Source of the DNA: Paraphysoderma sedebokerense
Taxonomy: Eukaryota > Blastocladiomycota > Physodermatomycetes > Physodermatales > Physodermataceae
Length of the DNA: 64,000 nucleotides
Assembly: GCA_025602915.1 (NCBI GenBank)
Contig: JAHLJZ010000025.1
Span: 1-64,000, forward strand
Direction: 5' to 3'
Part shown: piece by piece, positions 11,841 through 23,611 of the stretch
Position numbering within the stretch: position 1 is the first letter of the stretch
Layout: the number at the start of each line of letters is the position of its first letter
Position numbers and translations under genes: made by a program
Notes under the pieces: generated by a model
Told to the model about the DNA's origin: nothing
Database searches by the model: none
What the model saw: the letters and a program-made list of their open reading frames with translations, nothing else

Positions 11841-11968
11841 AGACTCTATATAAAGTTTAGACGACCCACGTGACCGTTGTTATGGACTGTGTCAAATGAT
11901 TTAAACTCGTAATTCATTATCACTTCACCCTAATTGCTTACTTAAATATCGCTGCTTTATATTTAGTC
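11841..11968. promoter_or_regulatory. Short divergent promoter of CDKAL1 and CHO1
   Basis: The two head-to-head genes are separated by about 130 bp. A CACGTG box is at 11867-11872 (CCACGTGACC), about 100 bp upstream of the CHO1 ATG. The missing 5' exon of the CDKAL1-like gene may also lie here. Confidence 0.5.
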
Positions 11969-12822
11969 ATGCCCTTTTCTTCGGCTTTGAATCGTCTTCA
12001 AAAATCCGCTGCCAATGGATTTGCTCATGAACATGCCAATGAAATGTCCTCATCGAACAAGGATTCTAAACCCCGCCGATTGAATATGCTGCGGGATTTG
12101 GCCTTAGCAGATTGGTTAACCCTGGTTCGCTACTTTTCACGATTTATTGAGATAATATAACGATACTGATGGACGTTTTCTCCCAGAGTAACGGTATTTG
12201 TGGCTCGCTATCAGTCTTCCTCGCTATGAAGTATCTGGTCACCGCGAATCATTCATTTTTGTGGATCTCGATTGCCCTGCTGCCACTTTCTTTTTTCTTC
12301 GATGTCATAGATGGTCAAATTGCCAGATGGAGACATATGGTGTCGCCCCTTGGGCAGGAGCTGGACTCATTGGCTGATGTACGTGGTTTCAGGAATTCTT
12401 ATCTCTTTACCTGCATTGACGTCACTTTCTCCCGCGTTTTGCGACAGCTCATATCATTTGGAGTGGCGCCGGCAGTGTTAGGTTTCGCTGTAGGATTACA
12501 AGAGTTATTTGATATTGTATTATTAACATTCTTCATCGCCTGCTGCGTTTCGCGACTAGCGCGATTCAATTCAACTGCGGCGGACATGGTGGACCCTAAA
12601 CTGATGAAAGTGAAGTACTTCGAGGGAATTCCTTCACCGACGGCGGGACTGACTGTAACAATGCTTATTGGATGGGTGGTCCATCGGGGCTGGTTGGGTG
12701 AGAATGTGGCGGGGGGCGTTGTGCAAGTTGTTGGGAATCAGAGTATGCACCCGATATCTGTAGTGTACTTTATCCTTGGGTCGATGATGGTGAGCAAGAG
12801 GTTGAGAGTCCCGAAGCCGTAA
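11969..12822 (+). CDS. CHO1: CDP-diacylglycerol-serine O-phosphatidyltransferase (phosphatidylserine synthase)
   Basis: Makes phosphatidylserine from CDP-diacylglycerol and serine in the ER membrane, the fungal/bacterial route. The N-terminus is a short soluble segment ending MLRDLALADWLTL. After an intron comes SNGICGSLSVFLAM and hydrophobic helices. The CDP-alcohol phosphatidyltransferase motif D-G-x2-A-R-x8-G-x3-D-x3-D is complete in DGQIARWRHMVSPLGQELDSLAD. A second intron falls directly after this motif, then LISFGVAPAVLGFAVGL, CCVSRLARFN and KYFEGIPSPTAGLTVTMLIG. All are typical of Cho1/PssA. The protein is about 230 aa with several membrane segments. The base-exchange enzymes of animals are unrelated, so this supports a fungal genome. 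Confidence 0.93.
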
Positions 12823-12841
12823 ACTTGCAATATATTTCATG

Positions 12842-12858
12842 CACGTGATTGTCACGTG
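12842..12858. promoter_or_regulatory. Paired CACGTG boxes upstream of API5-like gene
   Basis: Two CACGTG sites (12842-12847 and 12853-12858), 11 bp apart centre to centre, lie 75-90 bp before the API5-like ATG and just after the CHO1 stop. The spacing places them on about the same helical face. Binding by a bHLH factor is inference. Confidence 0.5.
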
Positions 12859-12932
12859 TCCACTCAGCAGCCTTCTTCCTTGCCGGTCGGACGCTTGTCC
12901 CATTGTGGAGGTCTCCAGGACGTCTGTTGAAG

Positions 12933-15900
12933 ATGCTGTCCGCAATCAGAAGAGAGGTGTCATCTGATGCTCTATACAAGGCTTACGATGTTCTTGAGTC
13001 TGCCAACCCTCATGAGATTGATCTGGTTGGTTGAATTTGTTCCTCCTCGCAGAAGCGATTGTCGTTAGACTCACACACTCTTGCTCCGTGCTCATTTCGT
13101 TTTCGGTCAATGCTGAATCGAATCGTCATACCAATTTAGTATACCGATGCCTATCAGACGATACTTGATGCCGCCAGCTCCGATAACGTTGCAATTCGAA
13201 AATTAGCTATCACTTTTGTGCCTATGTTCATCAAGCTTTTCGGCCCTTCCATGCAATACGAAGCTTTTGGTACATGTTGTTTCTTTTTCCTTGCGAGTAC
13301 GCTTAGCCTAGAAAGAGCAGATATGTTTCTGAATCATAAAAGCGCAATATCTAACTGATAAGGCCCTATTTCTCAATGTGTCCTTTACAACGAAATAGAT
13401 CGACTATTGGACGCTTGCGAAAGCCCGAATGGCCCGATCAGAACAGAAGCGTTGGCTCAACTGCTTTGTCTCTGCAAATCTGACTTGCTAACGTCATACA
13501 AAGCAATTGATTTTCTCGGGGAGTACATATGCAAAGGTTTGTGAGTGTACTTGCTGGTCATCTTCAAAGGTTTGCAATTGACACATTATTCTTTCTCAGC
13601 GAATCCGAATGATATCGCTCCATACAAAATGGCTCTGCTAAATCTTTATAATTTGGATTCGGTGTCCTTCCTAATTCTCGTTATGACTTATCTGCACTCT
13701 GGCGATAAGGCAGAGGTTAAAGTTTATCTTTGTGAGTTTGCAATTGCCAACATACTCGCTTCAAAAAACGGACACCAACTACGATATGCCCACGATGACA
13801 GTAGATTGAGTTTGCTAGCTGTAGAGATTAAAAACGTATGTTCTTTATCTCTGAATTACCCGGTTTCTTTTTCTGTTGATGGCTGATTATTACAATGACT
13901 CCCAGGCATTTTCCTCATTCGAGTTTTCAGACGAGATCTTCGAACAGTTGTGCCTTTGCATACAGCGACTGTTCCCTCTATACTACGACTCAAGCCTTTT
14001 AAAAATTATCTCAAGGGAGATGGAGGAAGACGCAAAAGGAGAGCAGAAAAGAGATGAGAATTCATTGGTTCTGACGCCTCAAAGGGAAATTGCGTCCGAT
14101 CTATGTGAAGCCTTTTTTACGCAGGCGTCTATTGCATTAACTGACGAAGCTATCGAAAATTCAGCGGATGTGAGGTTTCCTCGAACTTTTTTTCTTTTTT
14201 TTGCGGTATTTAACGTCTTTTGACTAGCCCCACGACATCACCGTCCGAGTTGGTATTGCTACAAATTTTACGATGCCGTTATTGGAGGTCATTGTTACAT
14301 TACTATCTTGGTTCATCAGTCAACATGAGGTTTTATTAACCAGAATATGAAACAGGCACATGTTATCTTTGCTGTGGACTACGCAGAATACATCAGTGCG
14401 CATGTCAATTTCGTCCTCTGTGATACATCTTTTAGTGAATCATCGCTAGAAGGCGAACGCACGAACCGCCGTAATTTGTTAATGAAATACGCAGTCACGC
14501 TGTTACGGCATAGTTTGACGATCTTTCAACATCTTGTCAAACCGCCCAGCCAGAGTTTGAGTGACGACAATGGCCCGCACAATGAAAAATTGAAACACGA
14601 CATGTTCATTTTGTGGAAGCGGGCATTGCAGGTAGGATATTTTGAATGATTCAGGAATAGCGGCTGACCTGCCTTGATGAGTCTGGGTACTTACTTCATT
14701 CATAGCTGTTTATTAATACAGAATCAGCCGCGAATGCCATTTCCCTACCGATCGAACGATCCCTTCCCGCAGTATTTCCCTCCTTACGACAATCTCCTCG
14801 ATTGTCAAACGAGTATCGAAGATCCTTTTTCCAATTGATCGAATATGCAATTTATGGTATATACATGGCTGCGACATCTTGGGACTTTCAAATTGACGAA
14901 ATGTTGGATGCGTCTTTAAACAAACGGTTGGTTGTAATATCATACTGAATGCCTCTCGACGTGTCTAATGACATTTGTAGGTATAAGTTCCTTTTTGCGC
15001 TGGTACCGCAAATATTGAGTGATCTGCGAGCGCCAAATGGATTTTTCAAGGATAATTTTCTTCCCGACGAATCAGTCACCGGCATTTCCAACTTGTCTAC
15101 ATCGTTGGAGAATATAATCAATTGTGTGCGCGTATGTTTTTTCCACATGATTTCTATTTTTTGCCACTGATGCTTATCTAAAGATTTAGGAATTGTTGAA
15201 GCCCTGCTCCGCTCGTCGTGCAATGACTCTGTCTATCACCGATATGATCATATCAAATCAGTGCAAATCTGGCAGCAGTAGAGGTCCAAAAAAAGAGATT
15301 CATAAAAACAAAAAGATTTCAAAGTCCGAATCATTCCGATCAGTTGGTGCTCAAGATCATCACGCGCACAAGTCGCATGTTCGAGAAAAGAAACGACGCA
15401 ACCCTATCGATAATGGTAGTCAAATACCTTCGGAAAAAATACCGATTAAACAGCCAAATATCCTATCAATCAAAGAAGACAGGAAGACGACAGCGGTATT
15501 GACCGAACCGAGAAAGAAACGCAAATTCAATCGCAATCAGGAATTCCTTAGACCGTCGCACAACTCGAGCAATACTTTGGCACACCCAAGCTATAGTATT
15601 CAGAAACTTCCCGGCTCGTTACAGAGCAACGATGTATCGTTTGGAATTCAAGCTAGGTCGTCTGATGTTTCTGAGGGATTGGGTGGCCCTCGTCTTGGCA
15701 TATGTGGGAATCGGCGGTTTCAGCAAGGCGGCCCAAACAAAGCTTACTCTCGTGTTGTGGAACCTTCTCAACATAGATTAGAGATGAGCAATTCCGACAC
15801 TTCCCAATCGGCGCCTCGTAGGTTCTTTGAAATGGTGCCGCCGTCTTCTTTCCCTGAAGAATCATTTCTAACTGAAACGAATAATTATCCGGTAGTGCAG

Positions 15901-16029
15901 GAGGAAACAGAAAAAGTAAGCGAAGGCCAGTCTATGTATTTTGTGGAAGCTGTCATAATGCAATCGGAATCGCCTTGGCAGCAGTGGTCTGCTGGAACTA
16001 GTGTTCAGCGAAGACCGCGTTTGGGTTAA
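12933..16029 (+). CDS. API5 (apoptosis inhibitor 5/AAC-11)-like HEAT-repeat nuclear protein
   Basis: Best matched to API5, a HEAT/ARM solenoid linked in animals to mRNA export and apoptosis control. Start MLSAIRREVSSDALYKAYDVLESA, then after introns YTDAYQTILDAASSDNVAIRKLAITFVPMFIKLF, mirrors API5 LYxxYxxL...DAYQVILD...RLAAQFIPKFF. Further helices (NEIDRLLDACESPNGPIRTEALAQL, KAIDFLGEYI, IFEQLCLCIQRLFPLYY) continue the solenoid over about nine exons. LENIINCVRELLKPCSARRAMTLSI resembles API5's NNINVLIKDLFHIPPSYKSTVTLS. The last exon encodes a basic, Ser/Asn-rich tail of over 200 aa with several nuclear-localisation-like clusters (EKKRRNP, RKKRKFN). Sequence similarity is modest through the middle, so another HEAT protein is possible. 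Exon joins in the middle are approximate. Confidence 0.7.
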
Positions 16030-16256
16030 ATGGAATTATGCTGTAACTATCATACAGTTATGTATTTATATGAACCGTCGAAATGTATAATGTGTGTTAC
16101 GCTCTTATATGTAGTAGTTCATTTATATTGATGGATATTGCGTTGTTGCAGTTTGCTTGTAAATGAAGAAAGCAGAGATGAGAAATTTTTTGATGCGCTG
16201 TGATTGATGAAACAGCCAACTCCGCCGTTTTGCCCTCATCATTAACCTGTTCTGCG

Positions 16257-17732
16257 ATGGACAACCCTAGCGGCTCAGCTCTCGTATTAATCAACGGATA
16301 TGCTGCTTATCGTCATATTCTGCCTGAAGAATGGTCATATTACCACAACTTCTGGAACAAAAAGTCAAAAGAGGAACTTCCGCTCTTGCTTCCAACTTTG
16401 CGAGTCGAAACTTCATCCAAGAAATTAAAAAAACAGCAGCGAAGTAAAAATTTCTCTTCGCCTCAATCGGATGCAAGTAGTTTCGGGCCATCATCTATGA
16501 TTGGGCTCGACTATCATAACGGCAATGAGCAGGGGGATGTTGATGATGTACAAGACGACTTAAGCAGGTTACCTATCATAGGATGGGGTCATCCGCCTGA
16601 AGTTGTCGAATATCCAGATCGATATTGGGATTGTGGAGAAAGGAGAGATAAAACAGAACCAGAAGAAGGTGAAATCAGTTCCGAGGAGGGGGAGGAAGTC
16701 ATTGTGGAAATGGAGGGATCTTTCGGGACAACGATGGACAGATTTGGTACTTCAAACAGCATGGAGTGGTTGCAAAATGACTTTCAAACGGTAAGAAGAC
16801 TTTCCTGATTAATCTTACTGCGTATGGGCTTCTGATCCTAATTGATTCCACTCACCTGTTTTATATATCTATTATCTAATGCATGGATGTGACTTATGGC
16901 ATCAAAATAGGCGATACCTGGCCTTTCATTACCAGTGGCCCAGGTCGTACCACCGAGAACGCTTGCTCAGATCTTAAACGGAAACCCTTTTCAAACTAAC
17001 TCACCGACTACACATTTCAATCCCTATCAAATAACAAATTTTACACAGCATTCTAACACACCATCTCATATCCGATTTCATGATGATGCTTTTCAGCAAC
17101 AGCAGCTCTCGGCCATACCTGAATGTGGTTCACCGTCGTCCCGCTCTCCAGGCTTATCCGGAACTAGTCATATTTGTATTTCAACAAAACGAGATAGAGA
17201 GAAGGGAGTTGCCGGCCTTAATGATGTGAGTGATCGACCTATACAGAAAAGAAAACGAAAACGAAAAAGGAGAAAAAAGGGCGAAGGAAATACGAAGCAA
17301 GCGGAGGACGAGGGATCAGGTGAAATTAATGGCATGGAAGAAATCGAAATCAGTCCTGTTGAGCTGGCTCCTAATGCACTGCGAAAAGCTCACATTCAGG
17401 TTAAGGATGTCAGCTCTCATGATGGAAAAAGCCGCACTGCTAGTATGAAACAAAGGCTAACGGTCGATGACATGGATGTGGACTCTAACATCGGCAATCA
17501 ACAGCGAGATTTTGAGTTTGCACCTTCCAACACTTCGTCTACTGCTCAACCATCACAACTGCCTGCATCTACCCTCTCGCCACATTCCGGTGTTTCTTGT
17601 CAAGATCGATCCATCCCTTCCTCTGCACCACAATCAGCCACAGTTTCCAAGAAGAAACTAAAGAAGAAAAAGAAAAAGTTTATCGCTCCACCAGTCGATC
17701 CGCTGACACAACCGTCGTACCACACCCAATGA
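16257..17732 (+). CDS. Hypothetical lysine-rich, low-complexity (probably nuclear) protein
   Basis: I do not recognise this protein. Two exons joined by a phase-0 intron (FQT / AIPGLSLPVAQ, about 16791-16912) give about 450 aa. The first 60 residues look ordered (ALVLINGYAAYRHILPEEWSYYHNFWNKKSKEELP), as does LPIIGWGHPPEVVEYPDRYW. The rest is disordered: an acidic EPEEGEISSEEGEE patch, Gln/Asn/Ser stretches, and two strongly basic clusters (QKRKRKRKRRKKG; KKKLKKKKKKF) that would act as nuclear signals. The EEGEI-type acidic segment and basic clusters suggest an RNA- or chromatin-associated role, but that is inference. The start is the first ATG; the frame is open upstream from a GTG only. Confidence 0.65.
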
Positions 17733-17986
17733 TTTTTACCCTTGCCTCGACAGTTGGGGTGCAAACTTGTAGTTGTTCATATGCCTTGATATTTGTAAAA
17801 TCCATAAATCTTTAATCATAAAGTAGTATGAGTTCTGTGTATAGAGAACATCGTAATAACAATTGTCAACCTAGAATTTGAAATGTAATTTTGGCCACTG
17901 CGGCTTATCGGATCAAGCACAGCTCTTCGCGCTAGTCACCTTTTACATCACTCAATTGACACTTGTCTGAAGAAAAGACATACCAT

Positions 17987-19801
17987 ATGACGAGCCTTCC
18001 AGCCTCAGAACATCATCAAACATTTGAGAAATATACAGATGCCCTGGATCCATTGCGGCAAGTTGCTTATGGACGAAGAGCAGTGTTTAAACTGGTATAC
18101 TTTTTTTATGAATCCTATGCAGTGTGGACAAGCATACCTTTACTAAAACCATAATGCTCGCCTTCCTATCCTAAAAATGTATTTTATGAATTTTGATAAT
18201 TGCTATCCGAATGTAAAGGTCGAAGAATTGTCAAGCTCAAGTATCGACATTAAGCAAAATGCGCTCACTCATTTAACTGATATATTACATGATCCGTACA
18301 ACATTTCAGATGGAATTACAAGTGGTTCGTCAATTGATTCGCATTGTTCGCTTTGTTGTTGAAACCAATATATTTATCTTTCCCACATTTCTGCTGAGCT
18401 AATCGATGATTTGCAAAGGTTTACTGGGCATTTTACGCGAATTGGTCAATGATTCTGAAGTTACGACCAGACAGAAAACCACGAAATTATTAATGATATT
18501 GGCAGGTACTTTTGACATTGGTTTGACTCAAAGCAGGTAGTGAACAATCGTTGTCAATATAATACTGATTCCTACTTTTCCATCCTGAAGGCCAAGCTAA
18601 AGGAAGAGATGCGTTGATTGAGAATCACATCTTTGAAGTTTTGCCCCCATTAGTACGATGATTTTAACGCTCTACTCAGTTATGCTTGAGTACTGATTTA
18701 TTCGCTATTATTTTTGGTTTACGTGCTTCACACGAAAGGTAAACGATCCAGATGAATCAGTGAGAATGAATGTGCATCGAGTTTATGCTGCTATCTCAAT
18801 GGTAGCGGAAGGTAAGAAACCTTAGTTGTCCTTTGACGCAAATTTCGATTATTCATTCATCATGTTTGAAGTGATCCCATCCATTCTATCCCAGAATTCA
18901 GCCATCGTCCAGTCTCTTCTTATCCGACTTTCGTCCACCAAAGACCCGGAACCTTTCTTCACGCAACATCTTATCTTAACGACACTATATAATTTGACTC
19001 TTTCATCTGAACTCTGTGCAGAAACAGCAATCGCCTTGCAAGCTATTCCGATCCTCACGAACCTGTTAATATCAAAGATAGGTGGTACCGACGTGATGGT
19101 AGGAGCAGCTAATGTTTTACAGGCATTAAGTTTCGGAAGGGAAGGAAAGAAGCAAATTGTAAAGTATGATGATGATGGAAAGGGGGACAGCAGCATGACA
19201 ATCAAAGTGTTAGTTGAAGTCTTGAAGCATACGAGTTCTGAAGTACGAGCAGCGGCAGCAGGTGCTCTAATGAGGTGAGTGAAATTTAAAATCAATATAG
19301 CGATGTTTATTTATCAATTCCAAACTGCTAACTTTTTCCCGTTCGTCACATCTCTGCCTTTCCTCTTCGTCAAAGTATTGCGGTCGATGTCGAAGCGAAA
19401 GGACTAATTATTCAGGAAAACGCGGTTCCTTTATTGTCGAATCTTTTGAAAGATCCAAATGATGCCGTGCAACTCAATGCTTTGAAAACTATTTCAGCTA
19501 TTGCGGAAGATTCCAGAGCCAGGTTCGCTCTTCAGGGGTCGTTGGATGTCGTATGTTGCTTCTGAACTTAGTTCCATCTCGCGGACATTGACCAGAATGT
19601 TTTCATTTCAAATTGTCCCTTTGTCAATCGCATAATGTGCGATCAACTCATATTCTTATTTTATTCCATCATTGCTCTACGGCATCCGCAAACATTTTTA
19701 TTTTGAACTTGTAACAGATAACGGTACTCAAATTGTCTTCGAATAACCAAATTTCTGTTGCGGCCGAGAGGGCTTTTCAAGTTATCTCTTGGAGACCCTA
19801 A
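17987..19801 (+). CDS. RSPH14: RSPH14 (radial spoke head 14 / RTDR1) armadillo-repeat protein
   Basis: RSPH14 is an ARM-repeat component associated with axonemal radial spokes in motile cilia. Eight exons join with clean GT-AG signals and matching phases. The N-terminus DALDPLRQVAYGRRAVFKL corresponds to animal DPTRxTLAYGxRALPKL. Then come NALTHLTDILHDPYNISDGITSGLLGILRELVNDSEVTTRQKTTKLLMILAGQAKGRDALIENHIFEVLPPLVNDPDESVRMNVHRVY, which follows animal RSPH14 repeat by repeat. Later repeats include GAANVLQALSFGREGKKQIV and VRAAAAGALMSIAVDVEAKGLI. The protein ends FQVISWRP. It is about 370 aa, near the animal length. In a fungal genome this gene implies a flagellated zoospore. Confidence 0.88.
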
Positions 19802-20081
19802 TAATCAGAGCTAATACAATACAGTGTAATTAGATTGTTATTTTGAGTACTATTAATGATCGCAATGTATCACTGTTTCCTTGCTGCTCTTCTTTCATTG
19901 CACATGTCAGCAAGCTTGCTGCTCTCAGTTACAAGACCCAATATTGATCTCATTTCTTCTTTATTCAAAACACGTCCGTAAAAGTACAATTGCATTTAGA
20001 AAACCACATGACTTCTCCTAATATTGGAAGATCATGATATCCAATGATCGGAATCAACCCATATTAGCTCTTTACAGGTCC

Positions 20082-21302
20082 TCATTTCTTCGCAAATGTC
20101 ACCTTAATCTCCACATCCAACAATTTGTAACCATGCAGGGCACCTCTTGCAATGGCACTAAACATTTCATTTTCAAATTCCACGAAGGCGATATCACTTT
20201 TGGTTGGAACTAATCTAACGCTCTTAAAACCTGGATACTGGTTGAAGAGTGAGACAAGAAGATTTTCAATATCTGTCGCACCGGATGGAAGATTCTCGAT
20301 GAAAAGAATTGAGTTGGGAACAAGTAGATCGGGGGCTGGGACATTGGGGAGAGGAAGTTGAGGAAGTTCGGTTGCGTTAGGAAGCGGCATCGGGGGAATA
20401 CCAGGCATGCCAGGGAAGGGGGTGGGGAAAAATGGAAGTTGAGGCTGTTGAGTGACTGCATGGGCCTTCTCCTGCTTTCGCCGCTCTGCAAAAAGAATGT
20501 ATCTAGATACTGTGAATAACATGAGTGAAAAAAATACATCCTACCTCGCTCTTCTAATCTCCTTCGTTTCTGGTCTTCTAACGTTCCATCTAAAGCCGCA
20601 ATAGCATCAGACTTTCTTTTGGCATACTGTATTATCTATTTAGAATAATTCAAGACATTGTTACACCGTGTGCGATTCGAAATATGGAGGAAAATCTGGG
20701 AGGACTCGTACCATAGGCTTGTTATAAAGTGGATAATATTGCAATTCCTTGATGGCTTTTTTGGCACTCGAAACATCCTCGAATACAACAAATGCCTGTC
20801 CTCGCTTCTTTAATGTCGGTGCTGCAATGATATCTAAAATATCTCCATACGGTTCAAAGAGAGTTCGAAGGGTTTTTTTCATTTCTACTTACATGGAACC
20901 AGATCAGATGATGTCGACGTCAAGCATTTCAATTGCAGAGTAAAGAGAGAATCCTGGATTAGTATGAAGACACAGCACGAGTAAGCCAATTTATCGCGAA
21001 CCTTTTATGTTGACTCGCTCCAACAAATTCCTAACATAAAGAGTCTGATTTGGCTCTGATGGCCCAGAAGGTATGATGAGCGGAAAGCCTTTCTTATTAA
21101 ATATAGGTGGCGGAGCGAGTGGTGGCAAGGTTATAGATGTTGTGGCAGTTGCAGGAGGTGGATTCTCGGACTGTGATTCATGTTGTGATGAGGTATCGGG
21201 TTCTGCAGGCGTCGGCGCCGAAGACGGGTCCAAGTTTCCTTGAGACATACCATCAGCAGGAGTTTCTGGCAATGGAGTGAGTGTGTCTGGCGGAGTGTCC
21301 AT
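20082..21302 (-). CDS. U1A/U2B''-type snRNP protein with two RRMs
   Basis: A spliceosomal U1 snRNP A / U2 snRNP B'' homologue. A Pro/Ser/Thr-rich N-terminal extension of about 90 aa precedes RRM1. RRM1 has NQTLYVRNLLERVNIK/EMKKTLRTLFEPYGDILDIIAAPTLKKRGQAFVVFEDVSSAKKAI, with RNP2 LYVRNL and RNP1 RGQAFVVF. The U1A-typical YAKRKSDAIAALDGTLEDQKRRR linker and a Pro/Met-rich spacer follow. RRM2 is NSILFIENLPSGATDIENLLVSLFNQYPGFKSVRLVPTKSDIAFVEFENEMFSAIARGALHGYKL, ending ITFAKK-like VTFAKK. These are hallmarks of U1A/U2B''. Whether this single gene serves both U1 and U2 (as Drosophila Snf does) cannot be told here. The N-terminal extension is longer than usual. Confidence 0.93.
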
Positions 21303-21665
21303 ATCCTATCACTTGATCTGTACTGCTGTGGATGTTTTTGTGGAAGTTGTAAGTTACTTCGAAGGATAGGCAGCAAGGAAAGTTGTTTGTGTTTGTCACG
21401 TGATTCCGAGGCCGAGAAATTACTTACTCTTGGATAAAATAATACGATTAATAATCTAACGAAATCCTCAATGTCGAAAATTATCGTTTCAACAGCTTAA
21501 GAACGGTTGGATAGTATTACATCTTTATGGATAAGATATGAACGTATCTTCACGTGTTGGCTGTTGAGATCAACAGGCGCCTTGATTCGGATTATCGGCG
21601 ACCGTACTTAAATCTGGGCACTCTCGCTGAAATCCATATTAAATCCGACGAATATTAATTACAAC
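21303..21665. promoter_or_regulatory. Divergent promoter of U1A/U2B'' and AARSD1 genes
   Basis: Head-to-head spacer with two CACGTG boxes: 21397-21402 (GTCACGTGAT), about 95 bp from the snRNP ATG, and 21551-21556 (TTCACGTGTT), about 110 bp from the AARSD1 ATG. No gene is seen in the spacer. Confidence 0.5.
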
Positions 21666-23252
21666 ATGACGGTGCCTGCTCCTATCGGTGCTCTCGCATG
21701 CCAAAAAGACTCCTATCAAAAGGCAATATCGACAACAGTCATCGACTGTTCTTCTGCTCCTAACAAAGACGGACTTTATGAAGTAAAACTTTTAGACACA
21801 GGTGTGGTTGCCATTCTCCTATAACCATATTGATTGAATCCCGTTCTGAATCGATCCACTGACCACAAAATTACTGTGTAATTTAAAAAAATCGATCAGT
21901 TGTCTTCCCTGAAGGTACGATATAGACTTTGATAGGAGCCGTCTGGTTGGCAACATAAGTAACGTCCCCAGTGATTTCTTAGGCGGCGGACAACCCGCAG
22001 ATACCGGAGTCATAAATTCGAATATTAAAATACATAACGTGCAGCGCATCGGTCTTGATACCATTCATTTCCTTTCATCTCCTGTAGAAAAAGGATGCGT
22101 GGTAACGGTAGAAGTAGACTGGGAAAGGCGATATGATGCCATGCAGCAACATTCAGGTCAACATTTGCTAAGCGCTGTAGCCGAGAAAGAGTTGGGATGG
22201 AACACTGTATCTTGGGCATTCGGACCCTCGACATGTTCAATTGAAATAGCCGTCACCGATGGAATTCCACCGCTGACCCAGCCCCACATTGATCGACTAG
22301 AATCCATTGTCAACCAGCATATCCGCGCCTCTCGTCCGATACGTGTGATAACGCCGTCAGGACAGGATCTGCCTCAGCAAGGAGAAACTACAACAATGAG
22401 AGAGCCTTCGAAAGAACTACCAAATGATCTAAAAACCATAAACGATGAAAATAACGTTGTCATTCGATATATTGAAATTGACCAAGTTGATCTCAATCCT
22501 TGCTGTGGGACTCATTTGCGAAATACGGCAGAAATGCAGGTGAGTGCCGTGACAGTCGTGCCTTTGTCAATTTATGAAGCTATCTAACCGATCTTTCAAT
22601 TTCTCAGGCCATCAAACTGCTTCACACAGAATCTGTACGATTTAGTAATATTCGTCTGTCCTTTCTCGTCGGCAATCGGGTTTTATCTTCCCTTCACTCA
22701 TCCTTTCTGCGCGATCGTACCTTGACTTCGTTACTATCATGTCCACCCGATGACTTTTATAGCAGAATGGACGGGGTATTAAAACAGACGAGGGAAGATG
22801 CTAAATTGATGAAAGTGTTATGGAAGGAAGTGGCAAATGCAGTGATAGAGAAAATCAAATTTCGGCTAGCTTCAATTCAATTGGAAGCCATAAATATCAA
22901 AAATGAAAATCAATCAGATCCTTGCTCTCTGGTCATCCACCATCACCGGTCAAGTCCGTCTAATTTATCATTTCCTCAGCTCCTCGCCTCATCATTACAA
23001 TCCGATCAAAGCATCACAAAAGTTGTCTATGTCTTCACTACCGGGACAGTCAAATCGGGAGGCTCAGTACTTGTGCTAGGCTACTCGGACCAGATAAAAA
23101 CAGTTGTGAAGAATCTGACTGACGGTGTAAATGACTTGAAGGGTGGTGGTGGCCAAGGTGGGGGGAAAAAAGTGGTGAGATGGCAAGGCAAAGCCGAAAG
23201 TTGGAAAGGATTGGATGACGTGTTGAAGAAGCTAGACGCCATTGTCATCTGA
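21666..23252 (+). CDS. AARSD1: Alanyl-tRNA editing protein (AlaX-L / AARSD1)
   Basis: A free-standing editing domain that hydrolyses Ser-tRNA(Ala). Exon 1 reads MTVPAPIGALACQKDSYQK...GLYEVKLLDT. Exon 2 is a 15-nt microexon (21900-21914) encoding the middle of VVFPEG. Exon 3 starts GGQPADTGVINS, restoring the family block DTVVFPEGGGQPADTG. The zinc-binding editing motifs are present: DWERRYDAMQQHSGQHLLSAV (HxxxH) and DLNPCCGTHLRNTAEMQ (CxxxH). A third intron follows EMQ. The C-terminal part (AIKLLHTESVRFSNIRLSFLVGNRVL) and a Gly-rich GGGQGGGKK near the end are as in AlaX-L. No aminoacylation domain is present. The total is about 450 aa. Confidence 0.93.
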
Positions 23253-23611
23253 GAATATGATGTTAAATGTTGAGCACATACGATGCGAATAAATTATGAG
23301 GCAGCTGAAGCCTCCCTCGAAGGAATAATCAAAATGAAAAACAACGATTTAAAATCAGTTGGCGGCGAGATGGATAATATTTGCTACATATTTTCTCGTT
23401 TCAGAGAGATGTATATTAATTGTAATTCAATCAATGAAATAAAGGAGTTGTTTCAAGACTTTCTTTTCAACAGTCACAAAGGAAAGCGGCATTCTCGGAT
23501 AATCACAACATGAAAAACATACTACAACCAAATAACTACATAAACAGCGAATGAAAACTGTACAGAGTATAGAATGCCCTAATGATACATTTCGTGTATA
23601 TTACCGTCCCA
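23253..23611. other. Convergent intergenic region
   Basis: Lies between the AARSD1 and DDB1 stop codons. It contains a 76-codon open frame on the plus strand (23283-23513) with no recognisable family, which is probably chance or 3' UTR. Otherwise nothing is seen. Confidence 0.5.

Noticed and set aside
23283-23513. 76-codon plus-strand open frame after AARSD1
   Set aside because: No recognisable motif; starts 31 bp after the AARSD1 stop in convergent 3' sequence.
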